This document shows positions 34,367 through 42,870 of a stretch of 49,036 bases of DNA, piece by piece. A model generated the notes under the pieces. The model had not been told where the DNA came from. It worked only from the letters and a program-made list of their open reading frames with translations, and did no database searches. The position numbers and the translations under genes were made by a program. The stretch comes from Deltaproteobacteria bacterium (GTDB lineage Bacteria > Desulfobacterota > Desulfuromonadia > Desulfuromonadales > BM103). The stretch covers positions 1-49,036 of the forward strand of contig JAGXHM010000123.1 in the NCBI GenBank assembly GCA_024636155.1. The letters are read 5' to 3'. Each line of letters opens with the position of its first letter. The stretch's first letter is position 1.

Positions 34367-36796
34367 TCAACCAGAGTACCTACTTTTAAAAACCGGAATC
34401 AGAGCCAACAAGTAAAGCAATGTACCAACTAACAAAGTCACGGTAAAACCGGCATTCATAGCAACAATAACCGCCAGAATTGCGCCAAGCACGCTCGTGG
34501 CGCTATTCACCCCCCAACTCCAGGGGACCAGATCGTTACTGTCATGAAAGAGTCGCATACCGAGAGGTAAAGGCATGCCCATCAAAAGCCCCAACGGCAC
34601 CAGTAGCACCCCGGCCATCATGCAACGAGCAAAAACCGGCAGTCCCATATAAGGATCAAGTATCCAGGTGAGACCGAAGACATAGAGGAGAGAAAGCAAG
34701 ACCAGTGCCAACAGAATTCTCGGCAACCAGCGACGCAGAGCTGCAGACGGCAAACGGGACGACAGGAGCGCACCGAACCCGGAACTGATCAGAAGCGAAC
34801 AGAGGATCACCGCCAGAGAGTAGATCGGTGGGCCAAGGAAAAGGATGAAACGCCGCAGCAGACCAATCTCGATGAACATGAAGCCAAGCCCGAGTGAAGC
34901 AAAGTAGAGCACCCGCCAAGCGCTAGCAGACGTTCTCAACCCTGCGCGACGCCACAAGAGCAATGGCAAAATCAAAAAAGCAGCAACACAAGTGCCAACC
35001 ACAACCAGCAGGTTGCGCAACGTCATAAGCGCACGATCTTCAAACTTGCCCTGTTCCGGAAAGCTAAAAAGCTTTATGAAATCAGCAGGTTTAAGCATGT
35101 AATAGAAAAACGGTCGGTCATCAGTTACAGGTCGGATGTCGAAGGGAAAGCTGGCGTAGAACTCGGCACTGCCATTGGCGCGGATCAGGTCATGAAAAGC
35201 CCCTGTCCCGTCACGGCGGTCGGGCAGAAAGACTTCCTGAAATTCCATATCTGCCATCAGACCCCTCAGCTTTGACAGTTCGTCAACCGAGAAAGGCGTC
35301 CGTTTAAGCATGAAATTGGCGAGACCGCGTTCGCGGACCACTGCAATATGCGCCGCCGGGTCGGCAACCCCTTGCTCTTGCAGAAGAGCCAGGCCGAGAG
35401 AGACCAGACGCAACGTTTCACGTTCAAAGATGAAGCGCGAGATTGTCAGGATTCCGTCATCGTCAAGGTGGTCCCAATAATCGGTAAACGCCTCCAGCGT
35501 ATAGAGGTTGTTTTCCGACAGGGTGAACGCCCCGGCTGCAGGGGCCATCCGTCCAAAGACCGCAGACGCCTGAATAATATCGTAGCGGTTAGGATCGCGG
35601 CGTATAAAGCTGCGCCCTTCATCAACCACAGATCGGACCTTGGGATGCCGATAGAGTTCACCAGTCAAAGCTCCGAAATGATCATTAACAGCGTCAACAA
35701 TCAATTGATTAACTTCAACAGCGGTCACCTTGACCGCGCCGGACGCGAGCGCGGTCAAGACATCTTTGCCACCGCCAGGACCAATCACGAGAGAGACTGG
35801 CTGCTCCTTGAGCTGGTAGGCCAGACCGATGACATTTTTGCGGAAGAAATCCTGGCCGGTCTCACGATCCCAGCGATACATGGTCGTGTAGCCGGTATCG
35901 TCAACTACCATGCCTAGTTGATCGGGGACCGGCCCCCGATAGGTTCTTGATAAACCCCAGGCCTGATCCTTGGCTTCCCATTCCGAAGGATAAACCGCTA
36001 CACGCGAAAATGAATTCCATGCACTCCACAGCACGTTCGGCTCATAACGACCACGTACAAATTGAATCTCGGCAAACCCGGTCAAGGCATGAACGCAACC
36101 GATGCCAAGCAGGAGAACAAGAACCAGAGCAGCGCCCCGACGGTGTATAGAGGCGACATCACGCGGCAGTAACAGCAGGGCACTGGCAATACCCACCGCT
36201 GCAATCATCAGCAGTGAAGTGATCCCGCCGAAGAGCTTGAGAAGCAGAATAATCAGCAGACAACCACTACCAGCGCCAAGCAGATCGTAAAAATAGAGCC
36301 GGCTGAAATCTGCATGATAGCGGCCGAAAAGAACTGTCAGAGAAATCCCGGCAAAGAAGAATGGCAGGGCAGTCACCAGATAGAGACAGGTCAGGGCCAC
36401 CAGCATACCAACTGGCAGGGTGCTATCAGCACCACCTTGCTGAAAAGGCTGATAGAAGGGCTGATGAAAGAAAGAAAGGACCTTGAAACCGAGATGAGGT
36501 TGCCAGCGAAAGAGCACGAAGACCGCAAAGAAGAGTGCGACACTCAGGCCAAACAGGATCGCACCACGAGCGGCCACAAATCGAGCATCTGCACCTTGAA
36601 ACCAGCGCGGTCGCAACTGCACAGTCAAAGCAGCGACACCCATACCAAACAAGGCAAGTGAGATGGCCATCGAGGCAAAATGGTACCACATCAGTACTGA
36701 GAATATCCGCGTCAGGATCAACTCGTACATCAAGGTTCCCAAACAGAGGAGATAGACTCCCCAGCAGACAAAACGATTTGCTGACTGGTTAACCAT
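34367..36796 (-). CDS. Membrane protein with spermidine-synthase-like domain
   Basis: The 809-residue protein has about eight hydrophobic helices in its first 240 residues, a soluble Rossmann-type domain (about 290-570) and a second hydrophobic block (about 590-805). The soluble domain has the SAM-like motif LVIGPGGGKDVLTALASGAVKVTAVEVN and YDIIQAS, as in spermidine synthase and SAM methyltransferases. Whether it transfers an aminopropyl or methyl group is unknown. It opens the - strand cluster; the 102-bp gap to A1 suggests cotranscription, but this is inferred. No clear Shine-Dalgarno sequence precedes ATG 36796. Confidence 0.8.
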   Translation of the reverse strand: MVNQSANRFVCWGVYLLCLGTLMYELILTRIFSVLMWYHFASMAISLALFGMGVAALTVQLRPRWFQGADARFVAARGAILFGLSVALFFAVFVLFRWQPHLGFKVLSFFHQPFYQPFQQGGADSTLPVGMLVALTCLYLVTALPFFFAGISLTVLFGRYHADFSRLYFYDLLGAGSGCLLIILLLKLFGGITSLLMIAAVGIASALLLLPRDVASIHRRGAALVLVLLLGIGCVHALTGFAEIQFVRGRYEPNVLWSAWNSFSRVAVYPSEWEAKDQAWGLSRTYRGPVPDQLGMVVDDTGYTTMYRWDRETGQDFFRKNVIGLAYQLKEQPVSLVIGPGGGKDVLTALASGAVKVTAVEVNQLIVDAVNDHFGALTGELYRHPKVRSVVDEGRSFIRRDPNRYDIIQASAVFGRMAPAAGAFTLSENNLYTLEAFTDYWDHLDDDGILTISRFIFERETLRLVSLGLALLQEQGVADPAAHIAVVRERGLANFMLKRTPFSVDELSKLRGLMADMEFQEVFLPDRRDGTGAFHDLIRANGSAEFYASFPFDIRPVTDDRPFFYYMLKPADFIKLFSFPEQGKFEDRALMTLRNLLVVVGTCVAAFLILPLLLWRRAGLRTSASAWRVLYFASLGLGFMFIEIGLLRRFILFLGPPIYSLAVILCSLLISSGFGALLSSRLPSAALRRWLPRILLALVLLSLLYVFGLTWILDPYMGLPVFARCMMAGVLLVPLGLLMGMPLPLGMRLFHDSNDLVPWSWGVNSATSVLGAILAVIVAMNAGFTVTLLVGTLLYLLALIPVFKSRYSG

Positions 36797-37080
36797 AGAT
36801 TCACTTATAACAACAAGGATTCAACCAACGCGAAAGGATAAATACAATTATCACCGAGGTCAAATTTCCAGAGTTGGTCGATACCGGCAGATAGCGATCC
36901 ACTCAATTCGTCAGAATGCCGTCTATACACACCACAAGACGGCGAAACTTTATCAGTCCAAAACGGAGAGAGCCAGCGACGGGACCTGTTTTTACAATAG
37001 TTAGATAACGCTGCAAGAGGTAAACCAATTCTCTTCTTTTCCGTTAGATTACTCTTCAAAGAACAACCTGGAATGGATCA
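36797..37080 (-). promoter_or_regulatory. Leader region of the A/B cluster
   Basis: No convincing gene is present; an 84-codon open frame (36805-37059) has only a TTG start and no ribosome-binding site. A hairpin GCCGTCT / AGACGGC (36918-36924 with 36937-36943, 12-nt loop) would be in the leader RNA of the downstream membrane protein. I could not match it to a known riboswitch. A promoter is likely here, but none is clear. Confidence 0.4.
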
Positions 37081-37086
37081 ACAAGC

Positions 37087-37127
37087 AAGGCCCTGTCTGG
37101 TTGACAAGGCCTTGCTTCTTTCATGTA
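37087..37127. terminator. Hairpin after gloA
   Basis: AGCAAGGCC pairs with GGCCTTGCT. The T-rich side (TTCTTTC) faces the + strand, so it would terminate - strand transcription only weakly. It probably acts as an insulator between gloA and the upstream region of the A/B cluster. Confidence 0.55.
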
Positions 37128-37140
37128 GATTTTTTACCCC

Positions 37141-37521
37141 TCAGAGCTTGACAACCTCAACCAGATAGCCGTCCGGGTCGGCAAGAAAATAGAATCGCGC
37201 GCCCTGACCCGGCAAGCCCTTAAGTGGCTTGGGCGAGAGGCCCATCTCGGCATGCATTTTATGTGAAGCTTCCAGATCAGCAACACCAACCGCCAGATGG
37301 GAATAGCCATTACCCAGATCATAAGGCTCAGCCTGATCCTGGTTCCAGGTCAGCTCAAGTTCAAACTCGCTTCCTGGAGAACGTAGATAACTGAGGGTAA
37401 ATTTATACTCGGGAAAATCCTTGCGACGAACGACTTCAAAACCAAGAGCATCTTGATAAAACTGCTCAGATTTCTCAAGGTTCATAACCCGAAGACAGGA
37501 ATGAATCATCTGATAAGACAT
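37141..37521 (-). CDS. gloA: Lactoylglutathione lyase (glyoxalase I)
   Basis: GloA converts the methylglyoxal-glutathione adduct to lactoylglutathione. The 126-residue length is typical of the Ni/Co-type bacterial enzyme. The four metal ligands are all present and at near-identical numbers to E. coli GloA: His7, Glu56, His75 and Glu122. The start at 37521 follows GTAAGGAG. It lies 2 bp after the stop of the upstream membrane-protein gene, so the two are cotranscribed. Confidence 0.95.
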   Translation of the reverse strand: MSYQMIHSCLRVMNLEKSEQFYQDALGFEVVRRKDFPEYKFTLSYLRSPGSEFELELTWNQDQAEPYDLGNGYSHLAVGVADLEASHKMHAEMGLSPKPLKGLPGQGARFYFLADPDGYLVEVVKL

Positions 37522-37523
37522 GC

Positions 37524-37904
37524 TTACTCCTTACCTTTCGCTTTCGCTTTCTCTTTCTTTCTGCCGAGCTCAAATGGACGGGCCTGACGGCTGATGATAA
37601 AATCAGCAAAGATTTTCATCCAGAGCGTCACGCCAGCGATAGAACTCCACGTCTTGTAAGGGAAGAGCGCAAAAATGACACCAACAATAGTTATAAGTGC
37701 CGCTGCCCCTGCGACGAGGTTAATGATACCCGTTGCTGGAGCCCATTTTTCAGGATCTGGAGGAGCCTCACCACCCTTCAGGGCGACTTCAGAATAATCG
37801 CGCTTGATGAAGATCTTCCATGCACGCCGCAGCCAGATAAATGCCATGGGAGAGAGGGCGAGGAACAACATCCATGTGATCGCGATACTTATATCAAAAA
37901 CCAT
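37524..37904 (-). CDS. Small membrane protein of unknown function
   Basis: The 126-residue protein has three hydrophobic segments (about 5-27, 58-82 and 88-107) and a charged tail ending in a Lys-rich run (KKEKAKAKGKE). I recognise no family. It is translated just before gloA with a 2-bp gap. The start is ATG 37904 after GGGAGTAATGA. Confidence 0.7.
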   Translation of the reverse strand: MVFDISIAITWMLFLALSPMAFIWLRRAWKIFIKRDYSEVALKGGEAPPDPEKWAPATGIINLVAGAAALITIVGVIFALFPYKTWSSIAGVTLWMKIFADFIISRQARPFELGRKKEKAKAKGKE

Positions 37905-37995
37905 TCATTACTCCCGGTGACCCTGTAAATGCAGGGTGTCGATAAAAACGTATTCTCTTGTACCTGACGGCACAAAGGCAAGCAAACTAATTTTG

Positions 37996-38026
37996 CAAAA
38001 AAACCCCGCCAGACTGGCTGGCGGGG
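37996..38026 (-). terminator. Rho-independent terminator of the symporter operon
   Basis: Read on the - strand, CCCCGCCAG pairs with CTGGCGGGG around a 5-nt loop, followed by seven T's. It closes the DUF4212-symporter transcript. Confidence 0.92.
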
Positions 38027-38068
38027 TCAGATAATCAGGCAATAGCCGGATTAGATATTCACTAAAAG

Positions 38069-39895
38069 TTAGTGAGCGTGGGTACCATCAACAGCTTTGG
38101 CGCCGCGCGGGGTGCGCACATTTTCGACCATGTGCTGAATGTGCTCAGGGCATTCCGGAGTGATCTTGCTGACCACGTAGGCAACCGCAAAGTTAACCAG
38201 GGCACCGATCGCGCCAAACGCGTTCGGCTCAATACCCAGGAAGAAGTTGGCCTTGCCACCGAACAGACCGAGAAATTCGGTCCCCGGGATGAAGAAGAGG
38301 CCTTTGTGGGCAAAAACGTAGAGCATGGTAATGCCGAGACCAGAGAGCATACCAGCCATTGCGCCTTCTTTGTTCATCTTCTTGTTGAAGATACCCATCA
38401 TCAGAGCCGGGAAGATCGAACTGGCGGCGAGACCGAAGGCGATGGCCACGGTACCCGCTGCGAAGTCCGGAGGATTAAGACCGAGATAACCGGCGACCAC
38501 GATGGAGCAACCCATGGCGATCTTACCAGTCATCAGCTCATTCTTCTCACTCATGTCAGGCATAAAGATGTTCTTGAAAAGGTCATGCGAGATCGCCGAA
38601 GAGATCGCCAGCAGCAGACCAGCAGCGGTCGAGAGAGCAGCAGCCAGACCACCAGCGGCAACCAGAGCGATAACCCAGTTAGGCAACTTGGCGATTTCCG
38701 GGTTAGCGAGAACCATGATGTCCTGGTTAACCGTCAGCTCACTGCCTTTCCAGCCAGCAGCCGTGGCACCAGCGGGAGTATTCTTGGCGTTGTAGTACTG
38801 GATGCGGCCGTCACCGTTCTTGTCTTCGAACTTGAGCAGGCCAGTGGTTTCCCAACGCTTCATCCAATTGGGACGCTCATCGTACCTGATGCTGTTTTCT
38901 TCTGCAAACATCGCAGTAGCGCGGGCTGCATCAGTGGCGTAGTTCTGCTTGACAGCCTTGTTAACCGAGGCATGCAGGTTCAGACGTGCCATAGCAGCAA
39001 CTGCAGGAGCGGTGGTGTAGAGGATCGCGATAAAAACCAATGCCCAACCAGCAGAGGCGCGCGCATCTTTAACCTTGGGAACCGTGAAGAAACGCATGAT
39101 AACGTGTGGCAGACCGGCTGTACCGATCATCAGTGACATGGTGTAGACGAACATGTTCAGCGTGCTGATACGGGTCATCGTGGTGTACCTTGGGAAACCG
39201 AGGTCCATAACGACCTGGTCCAGTTTACCCAGCAGAGTCATGTCGGTACCGACAAAATCGCCACCCAGGCCAAGCTGTGGGACTGGATTGCCGGTCAGAG
39301 TCATCGAAATAAAGATGGCAGGAACCGTGTAAGCCAGGATCAGGACGCAGTACTGAGCGACCTGAGTGTAGGTGATACCCTTCATGCCGCCGAAAACCGC
39401 GTACATGAAAACGATAGCCATACCGATGAAAACACCGGTGTGGTTGGAAACCCCAAGGAAACGGGAGAACGCAACACCGACACCGGTCATCTGACCGATG
39501 ATGTAGGTGAGCGAAGCCGCCAGCAGACAAAGAACCGCCACGCAGCTTGCTGCTTTGGAGTAAAAACGATCCCCGATGAACTGAGGCACGGTAAACTTAC
39601 CGAACTTACGCAGGTAAGGCGCCAACAGCATTGCCAGGAGAACGTAACCACCGGTCCAACCCATAAGGAAGAGACCACCGCCGTAACCCATGTTAGAAAT
39701 CAGGCCGGCCATCGAGATAAAGGAAGCGGCAGACATCCAGTCAGCGCCAGTTGCCATACCGTTTACGATGGGGTGTACACCGCCCCCGGCAACGTAGAAT
39801 TCACTGGTGCTGCCCGCACGGGCCCAAATAGCGATACCGATGTAAAGAGCAAAGGTAGCGCCGACAACGAGATAGGTCATAGTTTGAAGTGTCAT
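38069..39895 (-). CDS. Acetate-type sodium:solute symporter
   Basis: The 608-residue SSS-family permease probably imports acetate or a similar monocarboxylate with sodium, as the Geobacter homologues beside DUF4212 do. It has about 13 membrane helices, the early GADWMSAASFISMAGLISNMGYGGG motif, and sodium-site-like GLAAALSTAAGLLLAISSAISHDL. An unusual external loop of about 70 residues holds DKNGDGRIQYYN (358-369), which resembles an EF-hand calcium loop except for Asn at position 12. AAGGAG precedes ATG 39895. It is 11 bp after the DUF4212 gene. Confidence 0.9.
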   Translation of the reverse strand: MTLQTMTYLVVGATFALYIGIAIWARAGSTSEFYVAGGGVHPIVNGMATGADWMSAASFISMAGLISNMGYGGGLFLMGWTGGYVLLAMLLAPYLRKFGKFTVPQFIGDRFYSKAASCVAVLCLLAASLTYIIGQMTGVGVAFSRFLGVSNHTGVFIGMAIVFMYAVFGGMKGITYTQVAQYCVLILAYTVPAIFISMTLTGNPVPQLGLGGDFVGTDMTLLGKLDQVVMDLGFPRYTTMTRISTLNMFVYTMSLMIGTAGLPHVIMRFFTVPKVKDARASAGWALVFIAILYTTAPAVAAMARLNLHASVNKAVKQNYATDAARATAMFAEENSIRYDERPNWMKRWETTGLLKFEDKNGDGRIQYYNAKNTPAGATAAGWKGSELTVNQDIMVLANPEIAKLPNWVIALVAAGGLAAALSTAAGLLLAISSAISHDLFKNIFMPDMSEKNELMTGKIAMGCSIVVAGYLGLNPPDFAAGTVAIAFGLAASSIFPALMMGIFNKKMNKEGAMAGMLSGLGITMLYVFAHKGLFFIPGTEFLGLFGGKANFFLGIEPNAFGAIGALVNFAVAYVVSKITPECPEHIQHMVENVRTPRGAKAVDGTHAH

Positions 39896-39906
39896 CGATA
39901 ACTCCT

Positions 39907-40161
39907 TTATTCTTCGTGAACGTCAAATTTTTCGTCGAGTTTGCCCATGAGATGTGCATAAACAAAAATCATGATGACGAAACAGTACATAGCACCTTGC
40001 TGCGCAAACCAGAAACCCAGCGGATAACCACCCACACTGAAGCTGTTGAGCGCATCTGCGAACAGAATGCCGCAACCGAACGAGACAAAAAACCAAACTG
40101 CCAGAACTTGGATTATCAACGTACACGTTGCTTTCCAATACGCTTTACCACTTTTGTCCAT
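39907..40161 (-). CDS. DUF4212 symporter small subunit
   Basis: This 84-residue protein has two membrane helices (about 14-35 and 50-72), the family's early YWKATCTLIIQVLAVWF and the GYPLGFWFAQQGAMYCFVIMIFVYA signature. DUF4212 proteins are encoded directly before ActP-type symporters and probably form a complex with them. AGGAGG precedes ATG 40161. The two genes are one operon. Confidence 0.93.
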   Translation of the reverse strand: MDKSGKAYWKATCTLIIQVLAVWFFVSFGCGILFADALNSFSVGGYPLGFWFAQQGAMYCFVIMIFVYAHLMGKLDEKFDVHEE

Positions 40162-40752
40162 AATAACCTCCTTCAGGTTAGATAAAAAAACTACGAATCA
40201 TTGCCAGACGTAAACTTCCTTACCACCTCCTTAACTTTGCCCGGAAAAATACTGGAAATAACTCCGATGCGTTTTGGTCTCACTGAGTCGGCAAAGAAAC
40301 GAGCCAGGAGACAAAGTTTTAATTATCCAGTTACAACGTTTTATATCAGGGCCTTTAGCTAACAAATAAAACCTGCAGAAGCATACTTTTTAAATGACCA
40401 AGTTAAGCAAAGTTTAACCAACATTCTCTTTTTGTAAATCTCTACTCCCACTAAAGATGCAGATTGAAAGAGAAGATAGCTTGAGTCTCCCGACTGAGTC
40501 AATAAAAAAATATAACGTTGTTTCGTTTCCGCTAAATCCAGACCGAATGGCACGGGCCAACGGCTCCTTTCAGCGTTTCAAGTTTGTCTTGTGGGAAGTA
40601 TATCGACAAAACACAAGTTTGCCAGTAAATGCACTGTTATTCCTGTCAGCATAATGTTTTACCGGTCTTACCGAAGAGAACGAACAGTTGCATAAAACCC
40701 TAAAAGCGTTGACAATGTCTCAATTTATTACTGTTTTATTTTCGGAGCCTTC
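40162..40752. promoter_or_regulatory. Divergent regulatory region of the symporter and CBS-DUF294 gene
   Basis: This 590-bp AT-rich region has no gene. A TTGACA (40709-40714) with TGTTTT 17 bp on is a modest promoter candidate for the CBS-DUF294 gene. An inverted CTTGTG / CACAAG pair (near 40588 and 40614) and the paired words TTAAGCAAAGTTTAA could be operators. I found no sigma-54 type GG...GC promoter. Confidence 0.4.
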
Positions 40753-42209
40753 ATGCCTGACAGCAACTTCAACGAGGAGAGTTTTTTCTTCCTGCACACT
40801 GCGAGCGTCTGCCGCAGCCCTGCCGTCACTTGTGCCCCTGATATCAGTGTCATTGCAGCGGCCCGTATAATGTGCGATCAAAACCTTGCCGGGCTTGTCG
40901 TGATTGCAGAGGGGGCCCCCATTGGTATCCTCTCAGTACGTGACCTGCGCGACCTGATCGCTACCGCAGGTGAAAGCATTGCTGGATATAAGGTTTGCGA
41001 CATCATGCATGTTGGCGTGATAACTGTCAGTCATCAGGCTTACGTTTTTGAGGCCATCTTTAAAATGGCCAAAAACAACATTCATCATCTGGCCGTGTTA
41101 ATGATGATCAAGAACTGGTCGGCGTTATCAATGCCATCGATTTGCTCAGCCAACAGACTCGCAGTCCGCTTTATCTGATCCAGGAGATGGAGGCGGCTGA
41201 ATCGATTGAGGAGCTCAGAGAGATCAACGGTCGCATTCTTGAGATGGTAAGAAGCGCCATGAGTGCCGGAGCCGAGACCAGAAGCCTGGTCCACCTGATT
41301 GCCCACTTCAATGATGGCTTCACGCAACGCATCATCTCACTTATGGAGAGCCTGGAAGGGATTGTTCTTCCAGCCAAGGCAGCCTACCTTGCCCTCGGTA
41401 GCGAGGGGCGCGGAGAGCAGACCTTACGTACCGACCAGGACAGCGCCTTGATCTATGCTGATGATATTTCGCCAGCAGAGCTAAACGACTGCACCATCTT
41501 TGCCAACCGGTTGGTAGAAGCGCTCGAGTTTGTTGGCATCCCCCGCTGCCCCGGCAACACCATGGCAAGCAACCCTCAGTGGCAACACAGCCTCACCGAG
41601 TGGCAGCAGCTCCTAGAGCAGTGGATCTCCGTGCCCACCGGAGAGCACATGGTCAACTTCGGCATGTTTCAGGATTTCCGCACAATCCATGGCGATAGCT
41701 CTCTGGAAAAACATCTGCACGAGTTCATACATGCGACAACTCAGAGGAACATGCTTTTTTTCCCTTACGTCGCCAAGAACATTGTCCGTTTTCCCGCACC
41801 ATTGGGAATGTTTGGCCGCATCAAAACAGAACGCAGAGGAGCCAATCGGGGCAAGGTTGACCTCAAGAAATCGGGCATCTTTGCACTGACAAGCGGGATC
41901 AGTTTGCTCGCTCTGGAAAATAATGTAGATAAGGGAACAACCTGGGACAAGCTCGAAAAACTTGGACAGATGGGAGTTCTCTCAACCAAGAGTAGCGAAA
42001 CGCTCAGCGAAGCGTTCACACAACTGGTTAATCTTCGCCTGCAACGTCAACTAAGCGATCTGGCTGCGGGGCACAAACCGAGCAACGCTATCGACCCGCT
42101 GCGTTTGCCTTACAAGATGCAAAACCAACTTCGCGAAGCTTTGCGCGGCGTCAATCAACTCTTGCGTATTCTTCGCGACCATTACCGGCTCGATTCCATC
42201 TCCCGTTGA
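40753..42209 (+). pseudogene. CBS-pair/DUF294 nucleotidyltransferase-like gene, frameshifted
   Basis: The intact relatives have two CBS domains, a nucleotidyltransferase-like DUF294 domain and a C-terminal domain, and sit beside ActP/DUF4212 in many genomes as probable regulators of the transporter. Here the first frame runs to 41178, but the coding sense leaves it near 41098. Inserting one A in GTGTTA|ATGATG restores NDDQELVGVINAIDLL and joins the downstream frame (41100-42209). The NTase motif LGSEGRGEQTLRTDQDSALIY is intact downstream. Unlike many relatives it has no N-terminal cyclic-nucleotide domain. It could be a pseudogene, a sequencing error or, less likely, a programmed shift. Confidence 0.8.
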
Positions 42210-42213
42210 CCCT

Positions 42214-42379
42214 GGCAGTCTGTCGGACTATCAATGGACTGGCTGCAAATTCGTCTGTTTGGCCCATATCTCAGCTCCTCTTCGACCAATAGCTACGGCT
42301 ATTACTCTCAAATGAGCTAAAATCTGGCCTCAAACATCCAAGTTTTCGCTTCTGCCCTGATTGTCCGACAGGCTGCTAG
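42214..42379 (+). repeat. Family A dispersed repeat, copy 3 (complete)
   Basis: It starts about 5 bp after the DUF294 stop codon and ends at a palindrome. It shows the same inverted ends and central AATAGC-TACG-GCTATT hairpin as copies 1 and 2, with scattered differences. Confidence 0.85.
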
Positions 42380-42416
42380 ATAAGAAGGGCCGGCAAATTT
42401 GCCGGCCCTTCTTATC
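42379..42416. terminator. 38-bp perfect palindrome, likely bidirectional terminator
   Basis: The two 19-bp halves are exact reverse complements, centred at 42397/42398 (AAATTT) and containing GGGCCGGC. It lies between convergent genes, with T-rich and A-rich shoulders, and would terminate both. Confidence 0.8.
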
Positions 42417-42434
42417 TCAATATTTAAATTGTCA

Positions 42435-42680
42435 CTATTGGACAGCCGGATCAAAAAACCAAATGCTCTGTTTCTTGCGCCAACCTTCCTGCCACATACA
42501 GCTTTCATAGCTCATCCGCTCTCCACCTGACTCTATCACCTTGGATGCACCGCCTGTCTCTGCCTGGCAACTTCTGTCATCCGCATAAAACTCAGAGGTC
42601 CGCTTGGTCGAATGCTCCCAACGGGAAGCACAGCCACTCAGAAAAAGCGCAAAAAAACCAATCAAAACCCAACGCATCAT
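42435..42680 (-). CDS. Small lipoprotein of unknown function
   Basis: The 81-residue product has a lipoprotein signal ending FLSGC and a short mature part with three more cysteines (RSCQAE and ESCMWQEGW) and a WEHSTKRTSEFYADD start. I recognise no family. The start at ATG 42680 is preferred over a longer reading from 42713 because AAGGAG lies just upstream of it. An outer-membrane location is inferred. Confidence 0.7.
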   Translation of the reverse strand: MMRWVLIGFFALFLSGCASRWEHSTKRTSEFYADDRSCQAETGGASKVIESGGERMSYESCMWQEGWRKKQSIWFFDPAVQ

Positions 42681-42798
42681 TGCCCGACTCCTTACCGCAA
42701 AATTCATATTCATCGACAGTCCCTAAATTGACCCGAATTATACCATCCTTATCAGCAATTGAAAGCTGCCTCAATGGCAACTAACAAAGAAAAAAACC

Positions 42799-42827
42799 TT
42801 GACCTGCTGAATTAAATTGTCTAAATT
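42799..42827 (+). promoter_or_regulatory. Sigma-70 promoter for the cytochrome c7 gene
   Basis: TTGACC (42799-42804) and TAAATT (42822-42827) are 17 bp apart and 43 bp before the start codon. Confidence 0.5.
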
Positions 42828-42870
42828 AGCCAGTACTTATTGTCTTGCACTAACCACCAAGGAGAGAATC

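Noticed and set aside
34367-36796. Calling this gene speE (spermidine synthase)
   Set aside because: The soluble domain resembles spermidine synthase, but the large membrane blocks and unclear active-site residues do not support a specific enzyme.
36805-37059. 84-codon open frame on the - strand upstream of the membrane enzyme gene
   Set aside because: Only a TTG start, no ribosome-binding site, no recognisable family and overlap with a probable leader hairpin.
40162-40752. Sigma-54 promoter at TGGCACGGGCCAAC (near 40547)
   Set aside because: The first half matches but the TTGC half is missing at the required spacing.
41090-41110. Programmed -1 frameshift in the CBS-DUF294 gene
   Set aside because: No slippery heptamer or following pseudoknot was seen; a lost A explains the change more simply.
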